Positions 1 to 7,311 of a stretch of 64,000 nt of DNA are shown here, piece after piece. The notes beneath the pieces were generated by a model. It had not been told where the DNA came from. It made no database searches and saw nothing but the letters and a program-made list of their open reading frames with translations. Within the stretch, counting starts at the first letter, position 1. Each line of letters opens with the position of its first letter. This DNA comes from Sphingomonas ginsenosidivorax (lineage in GTDB: Bacteria > Pseudomonadota > Alphaproteobacteria > Sphingomonadales > Sphingomonadaceae): NCBI RefSeq assembly GCF_007995065.1, contig NZ_VOQR01000001.1, forward strand, positions 2,235,001 to 2,299,000, in the 5' to 3' direction. The position numbers and the translations under genes are program-made.

Positions 1-51
1 GCGACGTACTGACAATTCGCGACCCGCAAGGTCAGAAGATTGATCTTCCCG

Positions 52-177
52 CTAAATCGTCACCGAAACCGCGATGAGCGCGAGTATCACGCAGCCGATC
101 AGAACTGATTTCGCACGCCTTCTGTCTGCGGCGTAAGCTCTGCGAAAATCGCCGTACAGCTTGTCGTTCAATATCAC
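52..177 (-). CDS. small membrane protein, 41 aa (tentative)
   Basis: A short frame on the minus strand starts with GTG and encodes about 41 residues. The first 25 are charged (start MILNDKLYGD, then several Arg/Lys) and the last 16 form one hydrophobic helix (LIGCVILALIAVSVTI), so a single-pass inner-membrane protein with a cytoplasmic N-terminus is likely. An in-frame TGA lies just before the start, so the frame cannot extend much. No clear ribosome binding site is visible, and a longer overlapping frame on the same strand has an Arg-rich, shadow-like composition. I do not recognise the protein; the call rests on the charged head and the clean transmembrane tail. Confidence 0.35.
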   Translation of the reverse strand: MILNDKLYGDFRRAYAADRRRAKSVLIGCVILALIAVSVTI

Positions 178-509
178 GTTCCATGGACGTCAGGCGCGGG
201 GCGGATTGCCCGTCACGACGATCGGCGGAAAGTAGGCTGCCGGTGATCCTGATTTTCCCGTCAGCCCGGCGCGCCCGCACAAGTCCCGCTGCGTCCATAA
301 CAGGACGTATCAGACGGCAACCGCAGCGCCAGCGGTGTTGCGCCGATAACCGACGTTTCGGGCCGCGCCCGAGGACGCCGTCCGCGCCGCCCGGCCAACC
401 GATTCCCCCACAGGAAATTTGATCCATCGACGCCTCTTTGCCAAAGACGTGTTCCCTTTGTGTTCTCTTTGGCGCTAGTTGAAGCTCTCAGAGCCGCCGG
501 GACCAGCGT
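178..509. other. gap upstream of umuDC
   Basis: No convincing gene is seen here. The long frames on both strands are Arg/Pro-rich and look like shadows of GC-rich DNA. The right end carries the LexA box that controls umuDC. Confidence 0.4.
451..465 (+). promoter_or_regulatory. LexA (SOS) box
   Basis: The sequence GTTC-CCTTTGT-GTTC is an exact match to the alphaproteobacterial LexA operator GTTC-N7-GTTC. It lies 45 bp upstream of the umuD start codon, which fits SOS control of the umuDC pair. Confidence 0.85.
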
Positions 510-935
510 ATGCCTAATATCCAGCTTTATGACGTGCCCTTCGAACTTATCCCACGTGAGGTGCCGTTCGTTCTGTGCAGGACGCCAGCAGGTTTCCCTT
601 CCCCGGCGCAGGACGACATGGAGGAGCCGATCGACCTCGGCGCCTGGCTCGTCGAGCACCCGGCAGCGAGCTACATCATGCGCGTCGACGGCGAATCGAT
701 GGTCGGCGCGGGGATCAACGACGGCGACCTGATTGTCGTGAACCGGGCGAAGTCGCCCCGGGCCGGCTCAATTGTCGTCGCGTTGGTTCACGGCGATCGA
801 ACGCTGAAGCGCCTGCGTCAGATGGGCAACCGATATTGGCTGATCCCGGAGGCCGAAGGGTATCCGCATACGCTCGTCGACGAGAACGTGGAGATCTGGG
901 GCGTCGTGGTCGGCGTCGCGCGGCAAGTCCGGTGA
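510..935 (+). CDS. umuD: UmuD-type S24 self-cleaving protein
   Basis: A 141-residue LexA/UmuD-family serine peptidase (S24). The predicted self-cleavage site is Ala27-Gly28 in RTPAGFPSP, the catalytic Ser is S63 in DGESMVG, and the general-base Lys is K100 in DRTLKRL; length and spacing match E. coli UmuD (S60, K97). After RecA-stimulated cleavage, UmuD' joins UmuC to form DNA polymerase V for translesion synthesis. The stop codon overlaps the umuC start by 4 bp (GTGA), so the two are translationally coupled. A LexA box lies 45 bp upstream. umuDC pairs often travel on plasmids and islands, which fits the remnant-rich DNA that follows. Confidence 0.93.
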   Translation: MPNIQLYDVPFELIPREVPFVLCRTPAGFPSPAQDDMEEPIDLGAWLVEHPAASYIMRVDGESMVGAGINDGDLIVVNRAKSPRAGSIVVALVHGDRTLKRLRQMGNRYWLIPEAEGYPHTLVDENVEIWGVVVGVARQVR

Positions 936-2203
936 CCGCGCCGATCGCGCTGATCGACTGCAACAACTACTACGTCTCCTGCGAGCGGGCTTTCGACAGC
1001 AGCCTAGTCGGCGTGCCGGTGATCGTGTTGTCGAACAACGACGGGTGCGCGATCGCGCGGTCGGCCGAGGCGAAAGCGCTTGGGATCAAGATGGGCGATC
1101 CGGTTCATCTGCTGCGTGACAAGATCCGCGCGCACGGCATCCGCGTACTGTCGTCGAATTACGCCCTCTACGGAGACATGCAGCGCCGCGTCATCGCCGC
1201 GTGCGACGCGTTCGCGCGTGATTTCGAGATCTACTCGATCGACGAGACCTTCCTCGACCTGTCCGGCTTCGAAGGCCAGGACCTAGTTGCCCATGCCAAC
1301 GCCATGCGCGCTCGGGTCCGGAAGTGGACGACGATTCCGACCTGCGTTGGCATCGGAACGTCGAAGACGCTGGCGAAGCTGGGCAACGCCGCGGCCAAGA
1401 AGAACCCGATGTTCGACGGCGTCGCTGACCTGCGCGACGATGGCGTCCGAACATGGGTGATGGACCGCTTCCCCGTCGGCGATGTGTGGGGCGTTGGAAG
1501 GGCTACCGCGCGCAAGCTCGAGGCGCTCGGTATCGAGCATGCTGGCGCGCTGCGGGATATGCCGATGAAACAGGCGCGTGCCGTCGGAACGGTCGTGCTC
1601 GAGCGGCTCGTCGCCGAGTTGCGCGGCGTGCCGTCGGACGTCGTCGAGACGATTGAACCTCGGCGGAAGGGCATGGCGGTCACCCGATCCTTCGGCACGC
1701 CAGTGACCGACTTCCCCACGCTGTTCGGCGCCCTATCGCAATACGCCATGCGTGCCGGCGAAAAGCTGCGCTCGCACGGCTTGGTCGCCGGCCGGCTGAC
1801 CGCCTTCTTTCACACGAACCAGCACAAGCCGGACCGCCCTCAATATGCCGGCTCCCGAACGGTGTCGCTCCATCCGATGACGAGCGACAGCCTTGAGCTC
1901 ATCGCAGCCGCCAAGCGCGGCGCTGAACGCGCGTGGCGCGATGGCTATGCCTATACGAAGGCCGGTGTGATGCTTGACGACCTGGTCGCCGCAGATCTTC
2001 GGCCACGCACGCTATTCGAAGCGGGGACCGAGAAGCGCGATCGCCTCATGAACGCGATCGACGAGATCAACGGCCGGTTCGGCAAGTTCGCAGCGGTGAC
2101 CGCGTCTCAGGGATTCAAACGCGAGTGGAAGATGCGGTCCGAAATGCGGTCCCCGTCGTGGACGACTGACCTCAACGAAGTGCCGACCGTTCGCGCACGC
2201 TGA
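932..2203 (+). CDS. umuC: UmuC, DNA polymerase V catalytic subunit
   Basis: A 423-residue Y-family polymerase, almost the same length as E. coli UmuC (422). I chose the GTG at 932 because it gives the family N-terminus ([21 protein letters not shown]) and overlaps the umuD stop; the open frame runs further upstream only as a shadow of umuD. Visible Y-family motifs are the catalytic Asp in LIDCNNYY, the YSIDETFLD palm motif around residue 100, and the helix-hairpin-helix region [16 protein letters not shown]. The C-terminal part matches the UmuC little finger and DUF4113-like tail. It acts with UmuD' in error-prone bypass of DNA lesions under SOS control. Confidence 0.94.
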   Translation: MTAPIALIDCNNYYVSCERAFDSSLVGVPVIVLSNNDGCAIARSAEAKALGIKMGDPVHLLRDKIRAHGIRVLSSNYALYGDMQRRVIAACDAFARDFEIYSIDETFLDLSGFEGQDLVAHANAMRARVRKWTTIPTCVGIGTSKTLAKLGNAAAKKNPMFDGVADLRDDGVRTWVMDRFPVGDVWGVGRATARKLEALGIEHAGALRDMPMKQARAVGTVVLERLVAELRGVPSDVVETIEPRRKGMAVTRSFGTPVTDFPTLFGALSQYAMRAGEKLRSHGLVAGRLTAFFHTNQHKPDRPQYAGSRTVSLHPMTSDSLELIAAAKRGAERAWRDGYAYTKAGVMLDDLVAADLRPRTLFEAGTEKRDRLMNAIDEINGRFGKFAAVTASQGFKREWKMRSEMRSPSWTTDLNEVPTVRAR

Positions 2204-2215
2204 TAGGCGCGCTGA

Positions 2216-2413
2216 CTAGCACCGTGGTCCGCCGGCGGCGATCACGTCGACTGCCGAGGCGATGCGGCGCCAGTCATCAACAGCGACACGATCGCCCAAT
2301 GCGTCGGTCACGCGGTCAATGATGTAGTCCGTGGTCTGATCGCCATACTCCGCCATAATATCGCCAGCGACGATCCAGACCTCTCGGTCGGTCATGGGGC
2401 CAAGTTCAGTCAC
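2216..2413 (-). CDS. small hypothetical protein (65 aa)
   Basis: Last gene of a minus-strand trio of tiny genes. The GTG start at 2413 overlaps the end of the upstream 52 aa gene by 8 bp; an alternative ATG at 2395 (MTDREVWIVAGDIM) would give 59 aa. The protein is acidic and soluble, and its layout (MTDREVW, then a helix with DRVTDAL and DDWRRIASAVD) resembles the short sphingomonad proteins grouped as DUF6961. That assignment is from memory of family style and is weak. No signal peptide or membrane segment. Function unknown. Confidence 0.6.
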   Translation of the reverse strand: MTELGPMTDREVWIVAGDIMAEYGDQTTDYIIDRVTDALGDRVAVDDWRRIASAVDVIAAGGPRC

Positions 2414-2564
2414 TCGACGGGTAGTCGTTGACGAAGCTGGTCACGACGTCGATGTCGTCAGCGGTCAGCCCGCTTTCGTCGTTGATTGTCTCACCGGGGT
2501 TCCAGGTGGCGCGGAACGCCTTAAGCCGAGCGAGCGCGTCGTTGAGGTCAGGGGCTTCGGTCAT
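2406..2564 (-). CDS. small hypothetical protein (52 aa)
   Basis: The ATG at 2564 (MTEAPDLNDALARL) overlaps the stop of the upstream 43 aa gene in an ATGA arrangement, which is why I prefer it over the longer frame extending to 2675. The product is acidic and predicted soluble, with a helical first half and a short Asp-rich tail ending YPSSD. It overlaps the next gene by 8 bp. I do not recognise a family. The tight overlaps on both sides support it as a real translated gene in a three-gene operon. Confidence 0.6.
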   Translation of the reverse strand: MTEAPDLNDALARLKAFRATWNPGETINDESGLTADDIDVVTSFVNDYPSSD

Positions 2565-2692
2565 GCGTCGAGCCTGCCGATGATCGCACCAACGGCGACA
2601 ACTACCGCAATAACTGCCCAGCCTTCCCACGTGCGCGGGGACCAGCCGATCCCGATGACCTTCGGCCCAAACCATGTTCGCGGGTTATTCAT
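2561..2692 (-). CDS. small single-pass membrane protein (43 aa)
   Basis: A 43-residue protein read on the minus strand, starting MNNPRTWFGPKVIGIGWSP and followed by a hydrophobic helix (WAVIAVVVAVGAIIG). The pattern WFGPKxxGxGxxPRTWEGW before a single transmembrane helix is a recurring layout of short proteobacterial proteins of unknown role (typically xFKPKRYGYGxxPxxWxGW). The gene is the first of the trio, and its TGA overlaps the next ATG by 4 bp. An inner-membrane location with the Trp-rich head near the membrane surface is likely. Function unknown. Confidence 0.65.
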   Translation of the reverse strand: MNNPRTWFGPKVIGIGWSPRTWEGWAVIAVVVAVGAIIGRLDA

Positions 2693-2896
2693 CTTGGCCT
2701 CAGCGATTCGTAATGGAATGGCTCACAGCGAACCACGGTAGGCTGTCCTCCCTTACCCGCAACATTTAAGATCGAACACATGGACGAACTCATTGCCTCC
2801 GTAGTCCGTTTCGAGTGAACTAAGGACAGCTGCTGTGACCCTCTTGCGCTTGCGGCACGTCAGTATACGCTTCCAGCAAACCTACGGAGGCGTACG

Positions 2897-3169
2897 ATGA
2901 GGACATTGATTACGGTTGCGTTGCTGCTAGCCCCAGGTGTTGCAGCAGCTCAGGCGATTGAACCCGTTGCAGCACCGCCAGCGACGTCGACGCAGCCAGC
3001 GGTGAAGGCTAAGCCACCGAAGCCCCTCTGTCGCAAGGAAGACGTCACAGGATCGTTCTTCCCTGCACGCACCTGTCATACTAAAGAGGAATGGGCCGCC
3101 ATAGACGCCGCGAACGCCCAGAATGCCGAACGCATGTCAGCAACGCGGAACAGCGGCAGCCGGCGATAA
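2897..3169 (+). CDS. secreted Cys-containing small protein, paralog 1
   Basis: A 90-residue protein with a clear Sec signal peptide (MRTLITVALLLAPGVAAAQA, cleavage after about residue 19), a Pro/Ala linker, and a core CRKEDVTGSFFPARTCHTKEEW. The start has an upstream GGAGG (ACGGAGGCGTACG). Two Cys about 17 residues apart, with TGS, Arg and a downstream Trp, recur in the gene at 3503-3772, so the two are paralogs separated by a decayed HIRAN fragment. The two Cys could form one disulphide in the periplasm. The C-terminus is Arg/Ser-rich. The family is common in sphingomonads but I know of no function. Confidence 0.75.
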   Translation: MRTLITVALLLAPGVAAAQAIEPVAAPPATSTQPAVKAKPPKPLCRKEDVTGSFFPARTCHTKEEWAAIDAANAQNAERMSATRNSGSRR

Positions 3170-3188
3170 CAATGCCACGGCGGACCGT

Positions 3189-3415
3189 AACGAACCTACC
3201 GCGTCCATAGTCGGCATCGACGTCCCGAACGAGGACAAGAGCAAGAGCAACCGGCGCATGCAGATCATGCTCCGCGCGCCCGGTGACCCGGTCGAGCTGC
3301 GGCCGGAGCCGACCAACCCGTACGGCGTCAAGGCGATCGCCGTATGGTCCGCGCCCGATCCATGACCCGTACGCGTTCTATCCGGATGATGACGGCCCGG
3401 AGTTCGGAGCCTAGC
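3189..3415 (+). pseudogene. decayed HIRAN-domain gene
   Basis: The frame from 3189 reads SIVGIDVPNEDKSKSNRR and then GDPVELRPEPTNPYG and AIAVWSA, which are the characteristic blocks of a HIRAN domain, a small DNA-binding module found alone or in helicases. It stops at 3363-3365. A second frame then gives a C-terminal DPYAFYPDDDGPEFGA ending at 3415. The middle of the domain, normally about 60 further residues, is missing. The same C-terminal block recurs at 4070-4153 and 4745-4828, so three HIRAN-type 3' ends lie within 1.5 kb. Family assignment is from the visible motif; the link between the two frames is inference. Confidence 0.55.
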
Positions 3416-3502
3416 GACCCACGGAATAACGTCAGTGGGTTTGACGCTCTTGCGCTTGAGAAATACCGGGTTACGATCCGGTCAAAAGCATGGAGTCGCT
3501 TG

Positions 3503-3772
3503 ATGAAACTGTTGTTCGCAGCCGCGTTATTGATCTGCCCTGTAGCGGTGAGCGCTCAAACATCAGAGGATGCAAATAAGCCATCCGACAAGCCCGTGAA
3601 AGAGAAGAAGACCTGCCGGTCGCTGACGGCGACCGGTTCGTTCATGGCGACGCGCGTGTGCAACACCGCTGCCGCGTGGCGGCAGTTCGATGGGATCACG
3701 GCAGATGGTGCCCAGCAGACTCGCGATGCTTATCGAATGACAAGCGCCGGAACGCTTAACACTAAGCGATAG
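3503..3772 (+). CDS. secreted Cys-containing small protein, paralog 2
   Basis: An 89-residue protein starting at the internal ATG (MKLLFAAALLICPVAVSAQ), which gives a typical Sec signal peptide; the longer open frame upstream only reads through the HIRAN remnant. After a Lys-rich linker it carries KTCRSLTATGSFMATRVCNTAAAW, matching paralog 1 in the CR-xxx-TGS-F-xxx-R-x-C-xT-xxx-W pattern and in its Arg-rich end. It is probably periplasmic, with one possible disulphide. The two copies differ at most other positions, so the duplication is old or one copy was acquired separately. Function unknown. Confidence 0.75.
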   Translation: MKLLFAAALLICPVAVSAQTSEDANKPSDKPVKEKKTCRSLTATGSFMATRVCNTAAAWRQFDGITADGAQQTRDAYRMTSAGTLNTKR

Positions 3773-3818
3773 CCGGGCCGCCCTCGGCCGCCCGTCCTTC
3801 CCCGGGTTGCGTTGCGGG

Positions 3819-3998
3819 TTAGCTGGACTTCGACATCATTCGCTGTCCGGCCGCCTGGACCGCAGCGTCGGTCAGCAGGTCCGCCAGATGCATTGCCCTA
3901 TCGGGCTCGAGTGAGCAGGGAATTGCAGGGCCATCCAGCAGGACCTGCTCGCCAACTGCTTCAGCGGTGAAATCTTCGGTACGCGGTATCTCAACCAT
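3819..3998 (-). CDS. small hypothetical protein MVEIPRTEDF, copy A (59 aa)
   Basis: The ATG at 3998 is preceded by AGAGGAGAAACCGG, a strong ribosome binding site, so I reject the longer frame from 4100. The product starts MVEIPRTEDFTAEAVGEQVLLDGPAIPCSLEPDRA and continues with a helix ADLLTDAAVQAAGQRMM. A paralog with the same start lies at 4463-4660. Next to each copy, upstream on its own strand, is a + strand HIRAN 3' fragment, so a block of about 0.65 kb appears duplicated. Predicted soluble; no known family recognised. Confidence 0.68.
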   Translation of the reverse strand: MVEIPRTEDFTAEAVGEQVLLDGPAIPCSLEPDRAMHLADLLTDAAVQAAGQRMMSKSS

Positions 3999-4069
3999 CC
4001 GGTTTCTCCTCTGTCGACCGAAACGGGCAGCTCTGCTGACGGTTTCAGATTGTCGGAAAAAATCAGCTG

Positions 4070-4153
4070 GACTGGCGCGCGAGGTTGCGCGGCCCGGCAC
4101 TCAATCCGCACGCGTTCCATCCGAACGATGACGGCCCAGAGTTCGAAGCCTGA
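4070..4153 (+). pseudogene. HIRAN-type gene 3' remnant, copy A
   Basis: The + strand frame reads DWRARLRGPALNPHAFHPNDDGPEFEA before the stop at 4151-4153 and matches the ends at 3415 and 4828. Only about 27 codons remain; the HIRAN core is absent. It lies just upstream of the small minus-strand gene copy A. Confidence 0.45.
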
Positions 4154-4163
4154 TCGCGAACCT

Positions 4164-4406
4164 TCACAACTTCGGTAGGAGCACCTTGTTCGCTGACGTC
4201 ACGAGATGGTTCGGCTTGTCTAGTCCGCAGAGGCGGATCGGCGCCCCTAGGAAAGAGGTAGGAAGTGGCGCCCTGTACCCCAGAACTCCTTGCGATTCTG
4301 CTGCCAGCTTCTCAACGTATTCTGGTCGCAACACCCACTCGATGTATTTTTCACCACGCCCATGAGCCTCTGCGGCCAGCTGACGCATGCTGTCTCGTAT
4401 CCCCAT
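4164..4406 (-). CDS. hypothetical protein (80 aa)
   Basis: An 80-residue frame starting MGIRDSMRQLAAEAHGRGEKYIEWVLRPEYV, of natural amino-acid balance, with a block TSFLGAPIRLCGLDKPNHLV that resembles the xFLGxPI segment of short phage-type proteins. No strong ribosome binding site precedes the ATG at 4406; an internal Met (MRQLAAEAH) is an alternative start. A second frame overlapping it (4247-4441) looks like its shadow. The gene sits between two duplicated blocks in the remnant-rich region. Function unknown. Confidence 0.5.
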   Translation of the reverse strand: MGIRDSMRQLAAEAHGRGEKYIEWVLRPEYVEKLAAESQGVLGYRAPLPTSFLGAPIRLCGLDKPNHLVTSANKVLLPKL

Positions 4407-4462
4407 AAGGCGGTGATAACGCCCACGAAAAAGGGCCGCAACTGCCTCGCCGGGAGGGGTGA

Positions 4463-4660
4463 TCAGGTCGGCTTGGTACTGCCAACATTCTTCATCATCG
4501 TTCGCTGTTCGCTCGCTTGGCCTGCAGCGGCGGTCAGCAACGCTGCAACCCCTCGTGCTGCGTCTGGATGCAAAGAGCAGGCTATCCCGGGGCCATCGAG
4601 CAAGACACAGCCTTCGGCAGCCTGAGCGGTGAAGTCTTCGGTACGCGGTATCTCAACCAT
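4463..4660 (-). CDS. small hypothetical protein MVEIPRTEDF, copy B (65 aa)
   Basis: Paralog of the gene at 3819-3998. The ATG at 4660 is preceded by CCAGAGGAGAGGCCGG, again a strong ribosome binding site. The product begins MVEIPRTEDFTAQAAEGCVLLDGPGIACSLHPDAA and continues with a helix VAALLTAAAGQASEQRTMM, followed by a tail (KNVGSTKPT) that copy A lacks. It has two Cys residues where copy A has one. The shared start, the shared Shine-Dalgarno region and the shared neighbouring HIRAN fragment show a block duplication. Function unknown. Confidence 0.68.
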   Translation of the reverse strand: MVEIPRTEDFTAQAAEGCVLLDGPGIACSLHPDAARGVAALLTAAAGQASEQRTMMKNVGSTKPT

Positions 4661-4744
4661 CCGGCCTCTCCTCTGGTCCACGAACGGACGCCGGGCAGCC
4701 CGGGTCCGTTCGGTTGCGGTAGATCAAGACGATATCGGCGGTCG

Positions 4745-4828
4745 GTCGGCGCCCGCATCGCGCCGCGGACCCTGTTAGATCCGCACGCGTTCTACCCGGA
4801 CGAGGAAGGGCCTGATTGGGAAGCGTAA
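4745..4828 (+). pseudogene. HIRAN-type gene 3' remnant, copy B
   Basis: The frame reads VGARIAPRTLLDPHAFYPDEEGPDWEA before TAA at 4826-4828 and aligns with copy A and with the end of the 3189-3415 remnant. The upstream HIRAN core is missing. Confidence 0.45.
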
Positions 4829-4876
4829 CAGCAGCGATCTAGGCTGCTGTGGATCCTCCCGACGCGACCATATTTA

Positions 4877-5029
4877 TCAGAACTTCACCAGTATGGTCTG
4901 CGGACTCAGTGGTCCACGCATCACGACTAACGTCACAGACTGTATGTTACCCCATTCGTCGATCATCCCGCATCCGACGCGAAAGCCGTAGTCGCGCAAC
5001 ATGCCGGCGACCGGCTGCATGCGCGTCAC
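4877..5029 (-). pseudogene. unassigned 50-codon frame behind a methyltransferase remnant
   Basis: A minus-strand frame from a GTG at 5029 reads VTRMQPVAGMLRDYGFRVG, then CGMIDEWGNIQSVTLVVMRG, and ends ILVKF. The composition is protein-like. It lies in a different frame immediately after the broken methyltransferase fragment. It could be a small gene or the tail of another lost gene. I do not recognise it. Confidence 0.3.
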
Positions 5030-5046
5030 CGCGAGCGGTCATGCCG

Positions 5047-5232
5047 CACGGAGTCTTGGCAGTAGTGCGTCGTTCCGGGATGGTTCGCCTTATGGATCGC
5101 GATCGCGGACGGGGTGTGGTTCAGCGCGATATCGACGTCGCGACCGATCGCCTGCGCGATTCCCGTGCTGGCGCCACCTCCGCCCGCGAAGCCGTCGATG
5201 AAGAGCCCGGTCGCGAGAAAGCCTGATGCGAT
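5047..5232 (-). pseudogene. phage-type C5 DNA methyltransferase, 5' remnant
   Basis: On the minus strand one frame reads LFIDGFAGGGGASTGIAQA, then GRDVDIALNHTPSAIAIHKA and NHPGTTHYCQDSV. The first block is the SAM-binding motif I (FAGGGGAS) of C5-cytosine methyltransferases, and the second is the typical next stretch of phage-encoded members. After QDSV the frame runs into RHDRSR and a stop, so at least 80% of the protein, including the PC motif with the catalytic Cys, is gone. No start codon in good context is left. This is a remnant of prophage or island DNA, and its 5' side abuts the truncated gene at 5249. Confidence 0.65.
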
Positions 5233-5248
5233 GCTGCGTCGACGGTTA

Positions 5249-5903
5249 CAGCCGCGGGGACTGGGAGAGGCAGCCTATGTCTGCCCGCTCTTTCTTGACC
5301 ACGTCCTTTACCGGTCCGCCATGCACCATAACGGGCTGCTCCACCGGTTCGCCTTCTGGCGCCATGCCCCATGGCTGCTGGAGGAGATGCTGATCGGGAC
5401 GGTTGCGCTCGGTCAGCCCTACGCCGTCAAGTCGCGCTTCACCTTCGCGGTCGGGCATCTCAGCCACCAGGCGAACAAGGCGAAGGACCTGAAGGGCTGG
5501 AAGAACGCATTTCCCGACAAGAACCTCTATCTCAACGACATCGAACCGTTCGGTAAGCCGTGGCGCGCCTTCCGTCGCTTCAAGCGGACGCTCGAACCGC
5601 TGGCCGGATCGGCCCTTCAAGGCGGCAACCGACAATTTCCGCAACGCCTATAATCACGGCTTCTCGTCGCGGTTCGTGATCGGCTTCACCCAGTCCGTCC
5701 GCCGCGAGGTGAAAGACGGCCGGCTGCAATATGCGCTCGGTGGCAGCCCGCCGCTCGGCATCGCCGAGGTCGCCGACCTGCTCGAGATCGAGCGCGACCA
5801 TTGCTACCGCACATTCGAGAAGTTCCAGGCGCTGATCGTCGAACAGATCGACGCGATTCTGGCATGCGAGGCAGAGTTCAAGCGAGGCCAGGATGAAGCC
5901 TGA
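5249..5903 (+). pseudogene. truncated, frameshifted partner of the zinc peptidase
   Basis: Two + strand frames form one protein: GEAAYVCPLFLDHVLYRSAM through FPDKNLYLNDIEPFGKPWR up to about 5600, then from about 5603 in the next frame PDRPFKAATDNFRNAYNHGF through DHCYRTFEKFQALIVEQIDA to the stop at 5903. One extra base (or two lost bases) near 5590-5605 separates them. The 5' end runs straight into antisense methyltransferase sequence, so the N-terminus is probably lost. Its stop overlaps the peptidase start by 11 bp, so the two were one operon. I recognise no family. Confidence 0.6.
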
Positions 5904-7254
5904 CAATCCGTATCAGGCCTGGGTCGACGAGGATCTGGCGCGATCGAAGATGCTGCTCACCAAAGACGAGTTGCAGGCCATTCCCGCGGAGGTGCGGTTC
6001 CATGCGCTGCAGATGGAAGGCGACGGACCCAAGCCCAAGGTCGTGATCGACCTCGAACAGATGCAGGTCGTCGACTATGCCGCATTCGAGGGCCTGACCG
6101 ACTGGCAGCGCCGGCAGATCAAGGACCTGCACGCCGGTAACCCGGTGCGCCCCGAAGAGATGGTGTTCCTCGCCCTCAAGTCGATGGTCCAGTTCATCTG
6201 GCCAGAGACGAAGGGTCCACCCGATGCGCGCTTCGCCGCGTGCAGTCACGCCGCCCTGAACGCCGTACTGGCCAGACGCGCCGCCGAAGTCAGTCGCACC
6301 TTTGCCCAGCCCGAAGGCTTGATGCCCTATTGGGGGCGCCTCACGTTCCTTCGGGTCATGGGCGATCTGCCGCTCGACAACGTCAAAAGGTTCGGTCTCG
6401 ATCGCGTCGCGTGCGCGCTGGTCAAGAAGAACAAGTTCAATGCGATGACGGTCACGGGGCCCGACGGATCGCTGATCTGCCTGAACTGTGCCCTTGAGCC
6501 AATCCTCAAGCAGCTCAACGCCATCCTGCTCCACTTCTTCGGCACCAAGGAGTTGGCTGGCCCGAAGCGGATGGCGCGCGCATGGAACGCACTGCTGCCA
6601 ATGGTGCTGCACTTCTGGTCCGACGTCGCTGCGCCGGATCTGATGCGCGAGCCAGTGTTCTTGTACGAGGAGCAGACCGGGTTCCTTGGGCACGAGCTAA
6701 CGATGGATCAACTCGATTTCATCGTGATGCACGAACTCGGGCACGTCGCCTTCGATCATCCGCGTCGCCTCAAGGCGCAGATCAAGCAACAGCACGACGT
6801 CACGGAGATCCGCCACGAATTCGAATTCGCCGCGGACGCGTTTGCGCTTGGGTTGATGCGGTCGCAGCTGATCAACCGAGCCAAAGCCACCTTGCAGGGC
6901 GACCCCCGCCCCGCGCCGGATGTCGTGGTCGATGCCATGACCGGATCGCTGCATGGCTTGCAACGGCGGCTGGGATCGGTGTTCCTCCTCTTCACCTTCA
7001 TGGATTTCATTCAGCGGGCGGGCGAACTCCTGCGCGATCGCAACGATAGGCGCCTCACGATCAGCGATCGCATGGACACCCATCCGCGCGCGGCGGACCG
7101 GCTCGAACGGCTGGAGCGCACGACGCTCGGCGAGTATCTTCACACGAGCCCGATCCAGCGCTATGCCGCCGGCCTTCTTCAGGACGTGCTCGACCATGCC
7201 GCCTACCTCGATCAGGCCGAGCTGATCGGGCAGGTGGCAGCGTTCGTCAGGTGA
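5893..7254 (+). CDS. uncharacterised M48-like zinc metallopeptidase
   Basis: A 453-residue soluble protein without signal peptide. It has a zincin motif HELGH (H280, E281, H284) followed by HEFEFAADAFA, where E311 and D315 give the ExxxD ligand signature seen in M48 and related peptidases. The N-terminal 250 residues show no domain that I recognise. The C-terminal third is helical and holds DTHPRAADRLERLE, a segment type common after M48 catalytic cores. It overlaps the damaged upstream gene by 11 bp, so it probably worked with that product. Being cytosolic, sitting among phage remnants and paired with an unknown protein, it could belong to a defence or stress module; that is inference only. 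Confidence 0.75.
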   Translation: MKPDNPYQAWVDEDLARSKMLLTKDELQAIPAEVRFHALQMEGDGPKPKVVIDLEQMQVVDYAAFEGLTDWQRRQIKDLHAGNPVRPEEMVFLALKSMVQFIWPETKGPPDARFAACSHAALNAVLARRAAEVSRTFAQPEGLMPYWGRLTFLRVMGDLPLDNVKRFGLDRVACALVKKNKFNAMTVTGPDGSLICLNCALEPILKQLNAILLHFFGTKELAGPKRMARAWNALLPMVLHFWSDVAAPDLMREPVFLYEEQTGFLGHELTMDQLDFIVMHELGHVAFDHPRRLKAQIKQQHDVTEIRHEFEFAADAFALGLMRSQLINRAKATLQGDPRPAPDVVVDAMTGSLHGLQRRLGSVFLLFTFMDFIQRAGELLRDRNDRRLTISDRMDTHPRAADRLERLERTTLGEYLHTSPIQRYAAGLLQDVLDHAAYLDQAELIGQVAAFVR

Positions 7255-7259
7255 CCGAA

Positions 7260-7287
7260 CCAGCCACGGCGCTCACGCCGTGGCTGG
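7260..7287. terminator. strong hairpin after the peptidase gene
   Basis: Perfect 12-bp stem CCAGCCACGGCG / CGCCGTGGCTGG with a 4-base loop, between the peptidase stop (7254) and the convergent gene ending at 7312. No T-run follows on either strand, so it may be a transcript-end stabiliser or a factor-dependent terminator. Confidence 0.5.
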
Positions 7288-7311
7288 CCGGGCTAATGGG
7301 CACTGTTGCCG

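Noticed and set aside
575..931. N-terminal extension of the umuC frame overlapping umuD
   Set aside because: Arg/Pro-rich shadow of umuD; the GTG at 932 gives the family N-terminus.
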